A stretch of DNA of 64,000 bases from Penium margaritaceum (taxonomy: Eukaryota > Streptophyta > Zygnematophyceae > Desmidiales > Peniaceae): the NCBI GenBank assembly GCA_023375785.1, contig SZWC01003591.1:102447-166446 (forward strand), read 5' to 3'. Below the pieces are notes generated by a model that was not told the origin of the DNA, searched no databases, and saw only the letters and a program-made list of their open reading frames with translations. This document shows positions 12,961 through 24,756 of the stretch, piece by piece; within the stretch, counting starts at the first letter, position 1, and each line of letters opens with the position of its first letter. Position numbers and translations under genes: made by a program.

Positions 12961-13857
12961 AATTTTAACAAAAGAAATGTAGTAATTTTGAAATCAAAAT
13001 CATTTGAGCTACGTGTAGGGCTGTACTTTTAAAGGGCTCTTTCAGGGGGGAAACATATTGGAGATTCTAGAAATCATTTGTATGTTTTTGTATCTGAAAC
13101 AAATTCATGGTTATTTCTGTAGTTTTTTTCACGCATCGATTAGAATTCACAAGTAGAAAGAAGACAATTTGGCATCATCTCAAATTTATGAGCTGAAAAC
13201 ACTCAACTTCCACTCAAGGGCCAGGGTGTATGGCCCGGGACTTGATAGGCAGTCAATATATAAATTGGTTACAAAAACGACAAACTGCAGTGCACACATG
13301 CGACGACTGGTTGGTCGCACAGAAGTATTGCCTGAGGATCGTTATTATACAGAACTTGACATCTCGTGGCATGCAAAAGCAATGGCGCCCCGCTACCACG
13401 GGGCCCCTGTGAGATAGATAGATGGATAGATTTCTCTGTTTATCGTCGCTACCGCTAAACAGGGAATGAACGGTGCACGGTCCCCAGTGCCAGCGGAGAA
13501 ATCATAAACTTCCAACCCATTTGTACTCCACGACGTCAGGAATACCGTGCGTCATAGCTACACTGTTGCATGGCGGCTGTAATGTCAACGGGTTTGTCTA
13601 ATGTTTCCTTTATCCAGCTGAAAAAGAGTAACAGTTTGAACAATAGGATCTTCATGTTTTTCTTACTGAACAAACTGTCCAAACTGCAGTGCACAAACTT
13701 CAGCAACAAGCATGCATCTTGGTCTGGCTCGATTCATCTGATTGAAAGAAAAGTAGCACAAAGGGTTATCTAGAAAAATGTGTGATGGAGACCAAAATCA
13801 TAATCTGTGTATCGAACTATAGTGATAGTTCCAGTTTAGTAGATCCGGAAAAACAGG
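12961..13857. other. Single-copy interval, no recognised gene
   Basis: Non-repetitive sequence with short unconvincing frames (13,169-13,417 and 13,570-13,773 on plus). It holds an agatagatagatgg microsatellite near 13,413, a small GC hairpin at about 13,385-13,402 (gccccg / cggggc), and the word caaactgcagtgcaca twice (about 13,280 and 13,680). I see no tRNA, domain or LTR. Confidence 0.5.
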
Positions 13858-16518
13858 ACATGCACAGAGTTTTACGGAATTGTATGGAATTGTACAGAGT
13901 TGTACAGAGCTGTACATATCTGTATGGAATTCTAAGGAGTTGTACAGAGTTGTACGGAGTTGTAAAGAGCTGAACGGATTTGTACGGAGTTATACGTAGT
14001 AGTCCAGAGTTGTAAGGAGTTGTATGGAGTAACAGGAAAAACGGGACCTGCACGGAGTTGTACAGAATTGTATGGAATTGTAAAGAATACATAGCTGTAT
14101 GGAGTTTTACGGAGTTGTACAGAGTTGTACAGAGTTGTACGGAGTTGTACGTAGTAGTGTAAAGTTGTAAAACGTTGTATACATTAGTACAGAGTTGTAT
14201 GGAGTTGTACGGGGTTGTACAAAGTTGCACGGAGTTGTGCAGGGTTGGACGGACTTGTACGGAGTTTTACAGAATTAAACAGAGGTTTATAGAGTTGTAC
14301 AGGATTGTAGGGAGCATTAAGGAGTTGTACTGAGTTGTACGGATTGGTACTGAGTTCTACGGAGTTGTACGGAGTTGACCAGAGTTGTACAGAGTTGTAC
14401 GGGGCTGTACAGAGTTGTAACACTTTTTACGGAGTTGTACAGAGTTGTACGGAGTTCTACAGGGTTGGATGGAGTTTTACTGATTTTTAAAGAGGTGAAC
14501 AGAGTTGTAGGGAGTTGTACGGGGTTGTACGGAGTCATACGGAGTTGTACGCAGCTGTACGGGGCTGGACGGAAATGTACGGAGTTTTACGGTGTTGAAC
14601 AGAGTTGTACTAATTTGTACAGAGTTCTATGGATTTGTACAGAGTTGTACGTAGTTGTACGGAGTTGTAAGGAGTTGTACGGAGTTGTACAGATTTTTAC
14701 GGATTTATAGCAAGTTGCATGGAGTTTTACAGAATCGAATGAATGTGTACCAAGTTGTACGGAGTTGCACACAGTTTTACGGAGTTTTGCGCCGTTGTAT
14801 GGAGTTGTACGGATTTGAACACAGTTGTACGGAATTGAACGGATTTGTACAGAGCTGTACGTAATTGTACGGATTTTTAAGGAATTGTACGGAGTAGTAC
14901 GGAGTTTTATGGAATTGCACAGAGTTGTAAAATGTTGCAAGGAGTTTTGCAGGGTTGGACAGACTTGTACGGAGTTTTACGGAGTTTCACAGGATTGTAG
15001 GGAGCAATACCGAGTTGTACGGAGTTGAACAGAGTTGTACGGAGCTGTACAGAGCTCTGTAAAGTTGTACAGAGTTTTACTGAGTTGTACGGAGCTATAC
15101 AGAGTTGTATTGCTTTCAACAGATTTGTACAGAGTTGTACAGAGTTGTGCGGAGTTGTACGGAGATGTACGAAGTTGTACGGAGTTCTGCAGGGTTGGAC
15201 AGAGTTTTACGGAGTTTTACGGAGCTGAACAGAATCGTACAGAGTTGTTCGGGGTCGTATGGAGTTATACGGAGTTGTACGGAGTTTCACAGGGTTGGGC
15301 GGGGTTGTACGGAGTTTTACGGTGTTGAACAGAGTTTTACTAATTTTTACTGAGTTGTACAGATTTGTACATAGTTGTACGTAGTTTTACTGAGTTGTAA
15401 GGAGTTTTATGGAGTAGTACGGAGTTGTACGGATTTATAGCAAATTGCACGGAGTTGTACAAAATCATACGGAGGTGTACCAAGTTGTACAGAGTTGTAA
15501 GGAGTTGTACAGAGTTTTATGGCGTTGTACGGACTTGTACGGAGTTGTACAGAGTTGTACGGATTTGTATGGAGCTGTACGTTATTGTACAGAGTTGTAA
15601 GGAATTGTACGGAGTAGTACGGACTTATATGGAATTGTGCAGAGTTGTGAAATGTTGCATGGATTTGTGCAGGGTTGGACCGACTTTTACGGAGTTTTAC
15701 GGAGTTGAATAGAGTGCTACATAGTTGTACGGGATTTTAGGGAGCTATATGGATTTGTGCTGAGTTGTACAGAAATGCTTTTTCCGGGGTTGAACAGAAT
15801 TTTACAAAGTTGTCCAGACTTGTTCGGAGTTGTACAGATTTGTACAGAGTTGTAGAATTTTCTAGCTGTGTACGGAGCTGAACAAATTTGTACATAGTTG
15901 TACGTAATTGTACAGAGTTGTACAGAGTTGTACGGAGTTGTACAGAGTTGTAGCGAACTGTGCAGAGTTGCACGGAGTTGTACAAAGTTGTATGGGGCTG
16001 TACGGATCTGTATGGAGTTGGATGGAGTTGTACAGAGTTTTACGGAGTTGTAGCAAGTGTACAGAGCTGTAAAACGTTTTTCAAAGTTTTTCAGAGTTGT
16101 ATGGAGTTCTACAAAGTTGTATGGAACTGTATAGAGCTATATGGAGTTATTCAGAGTTGTACAAAGTTGTACAGAGTTGTTCAGAGTTGTAGCAAGTTGT
16201 ACAGATTTGTACCGAGATGTAGAGAGTTGTACGGAGTTTGACAGAGCTGTAGAGATTTGAACGGAGTTGTTTGGAGTTGTACCGAGCTGTACGGGGTAGT
16301 AATGAGGTGTACACCATAGTATGGAGCTGTAGCAAGTTGTACGGAATTGTACGCACTTGTACAGAGTTGAACAAAGCTGTACAGAGTTGCATGTAGTCAT
16401 ACAGAGTTGTACAGAGTTGTATGGGATTGTAGCGAGTTGTACCGAGTAATATAGAATTGTACAGAGATGTATAAAATTGTACGGATTTCTGCGGAGTTAT
16501 ACAGAGTTGTATCGCATT
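13858..16518 (+). repeat. 10-bp minisatellite array, plus orientation (B2)
   Basis: The same agttgtacgg unit as B1, about 265 copies, resumes abruptly. A 19-bp entry sequence (about 13,847-13,865, ggaaaaacaggacatgcac) recurs with two changes at 14,035-14,053 inside the array, so the array/non-array junction has itself been copied. Confidence 0.96.
14237..15730 (+). repeat. ~720-bp higher-order repeat in B2
   Basis: Landmark variants recur at a near-constant offset. tgcagggttggac is at 14,237, 14,948 and 15,668. ggaattgtacggagtagtac is at 14,881 and 15,601, exactly 720 bp apart. ggatttatagcaa is at 14,701 and 15,431. About 72 of the 10-bp units therefore form one larger unit, with two full copies and the start of a third. 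Confidence 0.75.
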
Positions 16519-16600
16519 CTAAGATATAAAACTCCCTAAAACTCCGTACAACTCTGTACAGAATTGCACGGAGCCATACGGAGTTTTACGGACTATAACA
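16519..16600. repeat. Orientation switch in the 10-bp array
   Basis: Plus-oriented units end at about 16,518. After a short spacer, minus-oriented units appear (about 16,528-16,558), then three to four plus-oriented units (16,559-16,592), then minus orientation permanently. Two extra strand switches within about 80 bp indicate a complex inversion breakpoint. Confidence 0.8.
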
Positions 16601-19600
16601 CCCTCAAACTCCGTACAACTCTCTAGGACTCCGTACAACTTTGTGCAACTCCAGCCGTACAACTCCGTGCAACTCCGTCCGTACAACTTCGTACAGATCT
16701 GTACAACTCTGCACAACTCTCCAGAAATCTGTGCAAATCCATGCAACTCTGTACAGCTCCGTCCAACTCCGTACAACTATGTAAAGCTCTTTACAATTCC
16801 GTACAGCTCCGTACAACTCTGTACAACTCCATAAAACTCCGTACAACTCTGTACAACTCCGTACAACTCTGTAAAAATCCGCAGGACTCTGTACAGCTCC
16901 ATACAAATTGCCACAAATCCATATCACTGCGTGAAGCTCCGTTCAACTCCGTAGAACTACGTACAAATTTGTACAGCTCCGTAAAACTCCGTACACCTCA
17001 GTACGACTCCATAAAAATCCGTACAAATCTGTAAAAATCTCTGTAGCTCCGTATAACTCTATAAAACTTTGTTGAACTCCTAATAACCACGTAAAACTCT
17101 GTACAACTTTGTAAAATTCTGTAAAACTCTGTACAACTCCATACAACTTGTTACAACTCCGTACAGCAGCGTATAGCTCCTTAAAATTTGCTACGACTCC
17201 GTAAAACTCTGTGCAACTCCGTACCACTTCTTACAATTGTGTACATCTCTGTAAAACTCGGTACAGTCCTCTACAACTCTGTTTAACTCTGTAAAATGTG
17301 CTATGGCTCGATACAGCTCCGTACAACTCCTTAGAACTCCATACAATCCCTTACAACTCCGTTCAACTCCGTAAAACTCCATACAACTCTGTACAACTCT
17401 ATACAACTCCGTACAACTCCATACAACTCTGTACATATCTGTACAACTCCTTACAGCTCTGTACAAATCCTTTCAACTCCGTTCAATCCGCTACAACTCT
17501 GTACAACTCCGTACAACTCTGTACAACTCCGTATAACTCTTTACAACTCCGTACAACTTTGTACAGACCTGTACAACTCTGTACAATTCCGTACAACTCC
17601 ATACAACTTGCTACAACTCTGTACATCTCCGTACAACTCCATATACCTCCGTACATATCTATTACTACGTACAAATCCATACTACTCCATTCAGCTCTGT
17701 TCAAATCTGTTCAACTTCGTACAATTCCGTATAACTTTGTAAAAATCTGTCCAACTCCACACAGCTACGTACAACTCTATACAACTCCTTAGAACTCTGT
17801 ACAACTCTGTACAACTTGCTACACCTTGCTACAACTCACTAAAACTCCGTACAACTCCATAAAACACCACACAACTCCGTACAACTCGGTAAAGATATGT
17901 ACAATTTTGGACAACTCTGTAGAGGTCCGCATGATTCCGTACAAATTCGTACAAATCACTACAACCGCGTACAGTTTTGTACAGCTGCGTACAATTCTGT
18001 AATGTTCTACACAACTTCGTACAAATCTGTATAACACTCTACAACTCAGTACAACCCCATACACCTCCGTACAACTCCCTACAACTCTGTGCAAATCGCT
18101 ACAATTCCATAGAACTCTGTACAACTCCATGAAACCGTGTACAACTCTGTAAAAATCAGTACAAGAAGCTCCATACAGCTCCGTACAACTCTGTACAACG
18201 CCATAAAACTCTGTACTACAATGTGCAACCCTGTACAATATTTATTTAACTTGCTACAGATCTGTAAAACTCCATACAACTCCGTACAACTCTGTATAAC
18301 TCCATTCCACTCCGTAAAAATCCGTACCACTCCATGAAACTCCCTACAACTCCCTATGACTTTGTACAACTTTGAACAACTCCATACAACTCGGTACAAG
18401 TCTGTACAGCTCTATAGAATGCTGTCAAATCCGTACAACTCTGTATTACTCGGTACAACTCCATACAACTTTGTGCAAATCCGTCGAACTCAACACAACT
18501 CGGTAACTCCATAAAACTTTTTACGAATCCATACAACTCCGTACAACTGTGAACAACATTGTATAACTGCGTACAACTCCATACAGCTTTGTACAGCTCC
18601 ATACAAGTTCTCACAACTCTGTACAACTATGTACAACTCCGTACAGCTACGTACAGCTCTGTACATCTTCGTACAACTCCGTACAACCCCGTACAACTCT
18701 GTACAGCTCAGTAAAACTCCGTACAACTCCTTGATCCTCCATACAAATCTGTACAACCAACTCCATACAGCTCCGTACAACTCCATAAAACTCCGTACAA
18801 CTCCATAAAACCCCGTACAATGTTTCTATATCTTGCTACAAATCCGTACATCTCTATACAACTCCATACAACTGTACTCTGTATACCTCTGTACAACCCC
18901 ATACAACTCTGTACAACTGCGTACAACTCCGTACAACTACCTACAATGCCCTACAACTCCCCAAAACTCTGTACAACTCTGTAAATCTCTCCAAAACTCC
19001 GTACAACTTTGTACAACGCCGTACAAATCTGTACAACTCCATACAACTCCGTACAACTCCGCAAAATGTTGTCCAACTCCGTCTAACTCCATACAACTTT
19101 GCATGACTCCATACATGTCCGTACAGCTCCGTACAACTCCGTACAACTTTGTAGAAAACAGTACAGCTCTGTACAACTCCATACAACTTTGTGCAACTCT
19201 GTACAACTCCGTCTGACTCTGTAGAACTCCGTACAACTTCCTACAACTCTGGAAAACTCTGTTCAACTCTGTATATGTCCGTACAACTCTTTACAACTCC
19301 GTACAAATCGGTACAGCTTCTTACAACGCAGTACAAATCCATAAAACTCCGTACAACTCCGTAAATCTTCATGCAACTCTGTAGAACTCTGTACACCTGG
19401 CTTGAATCCCCTACAACTCGCTACAAGTCTGTACAACTCCGGACATATACTCACACCTTCGCAAAACTCTGTACGACTCTGTACAAATCTGTACAAATCC
19501 GTAAAAATCCGTACAAGTTGGTACAAAATTGCTACATCTCCGTACAGCTCTATTGAGCTCCGTACAACTCTGTACAACTTCGTACAACTCCGTACAGCTC

Positions 19601-21183
19601 CGTAAAACTCAGTACAACTTCGTACATACAGCTCTGTACAAATTGCTACAACTCTGTACAACTTCATACAATGCTGTACAACTCTGCACAGCTCTGTACA
19701 AGTCCATTTATCACCGTATAACTCTGTACAACTTTGTATAACTCCGTACAACTCCGTGCAACAGGATACAACTCCGTACAGATTTTCTACAACTTGTTAC
19801 TAACCCATACCACTCTGTACAACTGCATGTAACTCTGTACTACTCCGTACAACTTTGTAAAACTCTGCACATCTCTATACAAATCTATATAACTCCCTAC
19901 CAATCCCTACAACTACCTGAGACTCAGTACAACTCCGTACAACTCAGTACTACTCCTGAAAACTCTGTACAGCTCCATAAAACTCCATACACCTCTGTAA
20001 AACTCCGTACAACGCTTTACAAATCCGAACAACTCTGTACAACTACGTAAAACTACGTGCAATTCTGTACAACATTGTACAACTCCATACAACTTCGTAT
20101 AACTCACTACAGCTTGCTACAAATCTGTTCAACTCTGTACAACTCCATACACATATGTACAACTCTATACAATTCCGTACAACTCCGTACAACTTGGTAC
20201 AACTCCGTACATCTGTGTACAACTCTGTACAACTCCGTACAGCTCCCTACGGCTTTGTGCAACTCCTTACAACTTTGTACAACTCGGTACAACTCTGTAT
20301 AACTCTGTACCACTCCATACAACTCCATACAACTCCCTATAACTCTGTACAAATTGTTATAACTCTGTACAGCTCCATATAACTCTATACAACTCCGTAC
20401 GATTCCATACACATCTGTACAACTCTGTACAACTCCTTACAACTCGCCACAACTCTAAAAGTCCTTACAACCCCGCACAGCTTTGTGCAAATCTGAACAA
20501 CTCCGTTCAACTTCATACAGCTCTGTACAACTCCGTACACCTCTGTACAACTTGATACAACTCTGTACATCTTAGTACTACATGCATCTCTGTACAACTC
20601 CGTACAACTCCTTAGAGCTCCATAGAACTCTGTATAACTTGGTAGAAGTCCCTAAAACTCCACAAAACTCCGTACATCTCTGTACAAGTCCGTACAACTC
20701 CGTGCAAATCCGTCTGTACAACTCTGTACAACTTTGTACAAATTTGTACAACTCCGTACAGCTCTGTACAACTTCTTCCAACTCCGTAGAACTCTGTACA
20801 ACTCCGTACAACTCTGTACATCTTCGTACAACTCTGTTCAAGTCCGTACAACTCCGTACAACTCCATACAACACCGTATAGCTCCGTAAAAAATTCCACA
20901 ACTCTGTACAGCTCTGTAAACGTCAGTACAATTCCGTATAATTCACTACAACTTTGTACAACTCCGTACAATTCCATAAACATCAGTACAACTTTGTACA
21001 AATATCTATAGCTTCGTACAATTCTGTACAACTACGTACAACTCCGTACACCTCCGTATAACTTTGTACAACTCCATACAACTCCACACAACTCCGTACA
21101 GCTCACTACAACTCCATACAACTCCGTACAACTCCGTACAACTCTATACAACTACGTACAACTCTTTTAAATTTGCTACAACT
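16600..21183 (-). repeat. 10-bp minisatellite array, inverted (B3)
   Basis: About 460 copies of the reverse complement unit (ccgtacaact). The units are the same family as B1 and B2, giving a large imperfect inverted repeat with B2. The array ends directly against the 5'-truncated outer copia element. Open frames here are again decapeptide artefacts. Confidence 0.96.
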
Positions 21184-21195
21184 TTGGCGACAGAG

Positions 21196-21223
21196 CCAAT
21201 ACCTTGCTACCGCAAGGTATTGG
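21196..21223. repeat. Perfect 12-bp hairpin at the array/copia junction
   Basis: The arm ccaataccttgc, a 4-nt loop tacc, and the exact reverse complement lie immediately before the first recognisable gag codons of the outer copia copy. The homologous place in the inner copy (about 26,470-26,496) keeps the right half (gccgcaagg, then tcttgg) but not the paired left arm. Confidence 0.85.
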
Positions 21224-21224
21224 A

Positions 21225-22337
21225 TCTTTGGGTGGAATCCCTGTCTTCTAGGGGAACAACTTCCCGCTCTGGAGATGGCAGTTCAAACTGACAATGAAAG
21301 TGCATGGCTTCATCAAGCTTCTCAAGGGAGAGGAGCAGGTTCCCGTGGAGGGCTCACCGGAGCACAAGACATGGAAAGAACAAAATGGCATTGTCATGTC
21401 ACTACTCAGCAACGCGGTAGCCATGACGTGTGTTCGTGTGACTGCGGGGCTCACACAGGCTTATGATGCTTATGCCAAGCTCAAGCATGTGCACCAATCC
21501 ACCTCCCTTGCAAACAGATTATTCATCCTACAAATGTTGATTAGCAAACCAGTGAATAAGGAAGAGTCCATCCCTGATTTCCTTCAGGAGTTTCAAGGAC
21601 TCCTTGGCAAGGCTCGCTAGATGAACTGGGACCTTGACGAAAACATGCAAGCCATGATCCTCCTCATGGCGCTACCGTAGAGTTGGAGCCCGATGATCAC
21701 CATCATGGGCAGTTGGAAGGAGGGTGACCTGATGTACACGGCAGTGTCTGAGAACGTGCAAAACAAGGGCATGTGCCATAGCGGGAGTGAGGCTAACTTC
21801 TCAGCCTATGCCGCACACTACAGTGGCCGTGGGAGCAAAGGGTCAGCCTCTGGATTGAAAGGCGGCAGCGGAAGCAGTGGCAGTGGAGTCAACAATGGCA
21901 GCAAGGCTCCCAAGCGACGGGAAAACTACCTTAACTGCTGCAAACCTGGGCACTAGGCAAGAGAGTGTAGGTCGCCAAAGAAGGAAGACGGCGGAAGCAG
22001 TGGGAACAAAGGCAGCAAAGAGGGTGGCAAAGAAACTACCAACATGATGGTGCAAAGCACGCCTCCAACAAAGGGAGCGGCATTGCTCAGGCCAAGAGCC
22101 TTTAGGCTCGACTTCGGCACCAACCACCACTCTAGTAACGAAAAGAATGGATTCATCTCCATCGGCCCCGCTGATTGGCGGTTCAGATGTGCAAACGGGA
22201 GCATTGTGAACACAAATGGCATCGGAGACAAGCTGGCGAGCATCAATCTTAACGGTGCGGAGAAGGGTCTGCGGTTGCATGACATAGTCTACATGCCCTC
22301 CTTTGCAGCAAACCTCCTGTACGTGCCAAAACTATAG
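21225..22337 (+). pseudogene. Outer copia gag and protease remnant
   Basis: The Gag protein of copia elements forms the virus-like particle and binds the element RNA; the protease matures the polyprotein. The frame opens with a GNNFPLWRW motif, typical of the N-terminus of copia Gag, followed by LLSNAVA and YAKLKHVHQST segments. A zinc knuckle near 21,920-21,970 is damaged: the first Cys is Leu and the residue after the His is a TAG where the inner copy has Trp. The protease core, normally Asp-Ser-Gly-Ala, reads DFGT (near 22,110). In-frame TAG codons lie at 21,249, 21,618 and 21,678 and at the end of the segment. All is in one frame, so decay is by point mutation here. Confidence 0.85.
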
Positions 22338-22348
22338 ACAACAACATA

Positions 22349-23518
22349 ATGAGTGTGTTCACACAGAAGAATGCGGTCATCGCCAGGAAGGAGGAAAGCA
22401 GGTTCCTATACGCCAATAAATATCTCGTGGCACAGGTCCCATGGGTTGACGCGCTCTACATATTGAAGACAACCACAACAGAAACCTTGGAAGATGATGG
22501 TCATGCAGGTGTAACGGAGGCAGTGGTCTCAGCATTAGTGTAGGACAGCACACCAACGGCAACTCAGAAGGTATCATCTGCCACAACGGACAAAGACATT
22601 GAGCTCTGGCATAGGTGCTTTGGGCACGTTGCATACAACATGCTCCAAGTCATTGGGAAATAGCAACTGGTCCGCGTCATGGAGGGATGCAAGAAGGATG
22701 TGGCAGAGTGTGAAAGCGTGTGTGAACCTTGCCTCCAAGGCAAGACCAAGAGAAACTGCTTTGAGCGTAACGTTCGTTGCACAAAAGCAGCCATTGACCT
22801 GATTCATACCGATGTGTGCAGACCCTTTCGCACGGCGTCAAATGGTGGCAGCAAGTGTTTTCTGACCTTCATCGACGACCACAGCCACAAGGTGTGGATC
22901 TACTCCCTCAAAAGTAAGGGAGAGGCTAGAGAGAAGTTGCAGGATTTTTTCGCAATGGTCGAGCAGCAGACTGGAACAACGGCGGAGAGTATGAAGCATG
23001 CAAGTTCTAGTTACGGCAACACGGGATCAACCACCAGCCCACAACACCCTACACGCCGCAAAACAATGGTGTGGCCGAAGAAACGAATCAGACCATCCTC
23101 GGTATGGTGCGTAGCATGCTCTTTCATGCAAAACTTACACCGCACTTCTAGGCGGAAGCGGCAAGAACGGCATGCTACATTTTTAACTTGACCCATGCGG
23201 CTGCTCTGGGCCGACGCGGAAAGAAAAAGGGCAAGCAACAGATCAAGCCACAAGAAGTATGGTCAGGGAAGAAGCCAGACGCATCACACCAAAAAGTCTT
23301 TGGCTGACGCATGGGCAAAGGTCCAGGCCAGAGAGGATGGAGGCAAACTTGATGCAAGAGTGCCAAGGTGCGTTATGGTGGGCTATGAGACAGCCCACAA
23401 GACCTATCGCCTGTGGGACCAGGCAGCAAGTAGGCTCATCACCAGCTGGGACATAACCTTTGACGAGAGGGAACCAGGCAAAAAAGAGATGCTTGATCCC
23501 ACACAAGCTCCAAAATAG
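22349..23518 (+). pseudogene. Outer copia integrase remnant
   Basis: Integrase joins the cDNA to the chromosome. Visible parts are a pre-integrase zinc domain (WHRCFGH, then CEPCLQGK, about 22,610-22,745), the first catalytic Asp in DLIHTDV (about 22,796), FIDDHSHKVW, then a damaged second-Asp region. Against the inner copy about 24 bp are lost near 22,975, and the frame shifts. HGINHQ- and NGVAE-like residues follow in another frame. The C-terminal part (WSGKKPDASH, VGYETAHKTYRLWD, ITFDERE) is open again. The segment ends at a TAG (23,516-23,518) that the inner copy shares at 28,828-28,830. Confidence 0.85.
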
Positions 23519-24750
23519 GGAGAGTGGTTGGTGCTGATAGAGTTACGAGATCAAGCTCCTGAAAACTGGCAAGTGGTGCCAGTGCGGCAGGCTGTGGAGA
23601 AGAGTGGTGGGGTAGGGAGAGCAGCTGCACACGCTGACGCAGCGGCGAGCTCCGACACAGAGTCAGAGACGTCTGAGGCATCCGAGACCAGCTTGGAGGC
23701 CAGTGGCTCTTCACAAGAGGAAAACTTAACTTCAGGGCAGCCAGCAGCACAGGAGCAACAGCAAAGCGAAGATCCACCAGTAGTGTAGCGTCACAACACA
23801 CAGCAGAGAAAACAAACTCCAAAGTACGACACTTACACCGGAAGCTGGACTGGACTGAGCTGGTCCTGTTTGGCTCAGGGAGAGCCACTCACTGTGGCTG
23901 ATGCACTGGCAAGGCCCGATGTGGCCAAGTAGAAGGAGGCGGTGGATAGCAAGATCACGTCCATCAAAGAAAATGGCACATGGGTGCTGGTGGACAGACC
24001 CACAAACACTCCATGGTGGGCTCAAAGTGGGTGCTCGGGCTGAAGCGGAAGCAAGATGATAGAATCTACAAGTATAAGGCAAGGGTCGTGGCGAAGGGAT
24101 TCTCACAGCGCGCAGGGTCTGAGTACGATGAGGCCTTTCCACGGTTTTCATGTTTGCCTCCATCAGGTCCCTGCTGGCCGTCACTGCTGCCAAAGACCTT
24201 GAGATCCATCAGATGGATATGAAGATTTCGTTCCTTTACGGGAAGCTTGACAAGGAGGTGCTCATGGAGGTACCGGAAGGTATCAAAGCACCCGAGAGTA
24301 CGGTGTGCAAGCTGTTGAAGGCGTCGTACCACCTGAAAAAGGCCCACTAGATCTGGTACAAGTAAATGGACAGCTTCATGGTTGAGCTCTCCTTTGCGCA
24401 CTGCAAGAACAGCCCTAACGTCTATGTACGGGAGGATGAGCATGGCTTGCTGCTTGTAACATTGTATATCAACGACTTCATCATGTGCTCTTTCTGTCAT
24501 GAGGCCCTTGCGGACCTCAAGAAGCAGCTGAGTAGAAGGTTCAAGATGAAAGACATGGGTCCTCTCGAGTACTACCTTGGGATTGCCGTTCACCACAACC
24601 TCAAAGCAGGCACCATCAAGCTCAACCAAACCAAGTACATCATGGACATCTTGAAGCGCTACAACATGGAGGATTACAATCCTGTCAGCAACCCCATGTC
24701 CTCTGATTGCAAGCTCTCCTCCTCCATGTCACCAAGCAACAACGCAAACC
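23519..24750 (+). pseudogene. Outer copia reverse transcriptase remnant
   Basis: After a Ser/Glu-rich linker (about 23,528-23,788), the reverse transcriptase starts near 23,870. It contains ENGTWVLVDRP, VGSKWV.LK, KARVVAKGFSQ and EYDEAF motifs, then a frameshift near 24,140 and DMKISFLYGKLDKEV. Stops interrupt at 24,348 (TAG) and 24,364 (TAA). The catalytic box, YVDD in active copia enzymes, reads YIND (about 24,467), losing the first catalytic Asp. FKMKDMGPLEYYLGI and the thumb region (YIMDILKRYNME) follow. The loss of the Asp alone would inactivate the polymerase. Confidence 0.88.
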
Positions 24751-24756
24751 GGCAGG

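Noticed and set aside
13385-13402. GC hairpin gccccg / cggggc with a loop containing tacc, like the loops at 21,208 and 40,877
   Set aside because: The stem is only 6 bp and the loop resemblance of three unrelated hairpins is probably coincidence.
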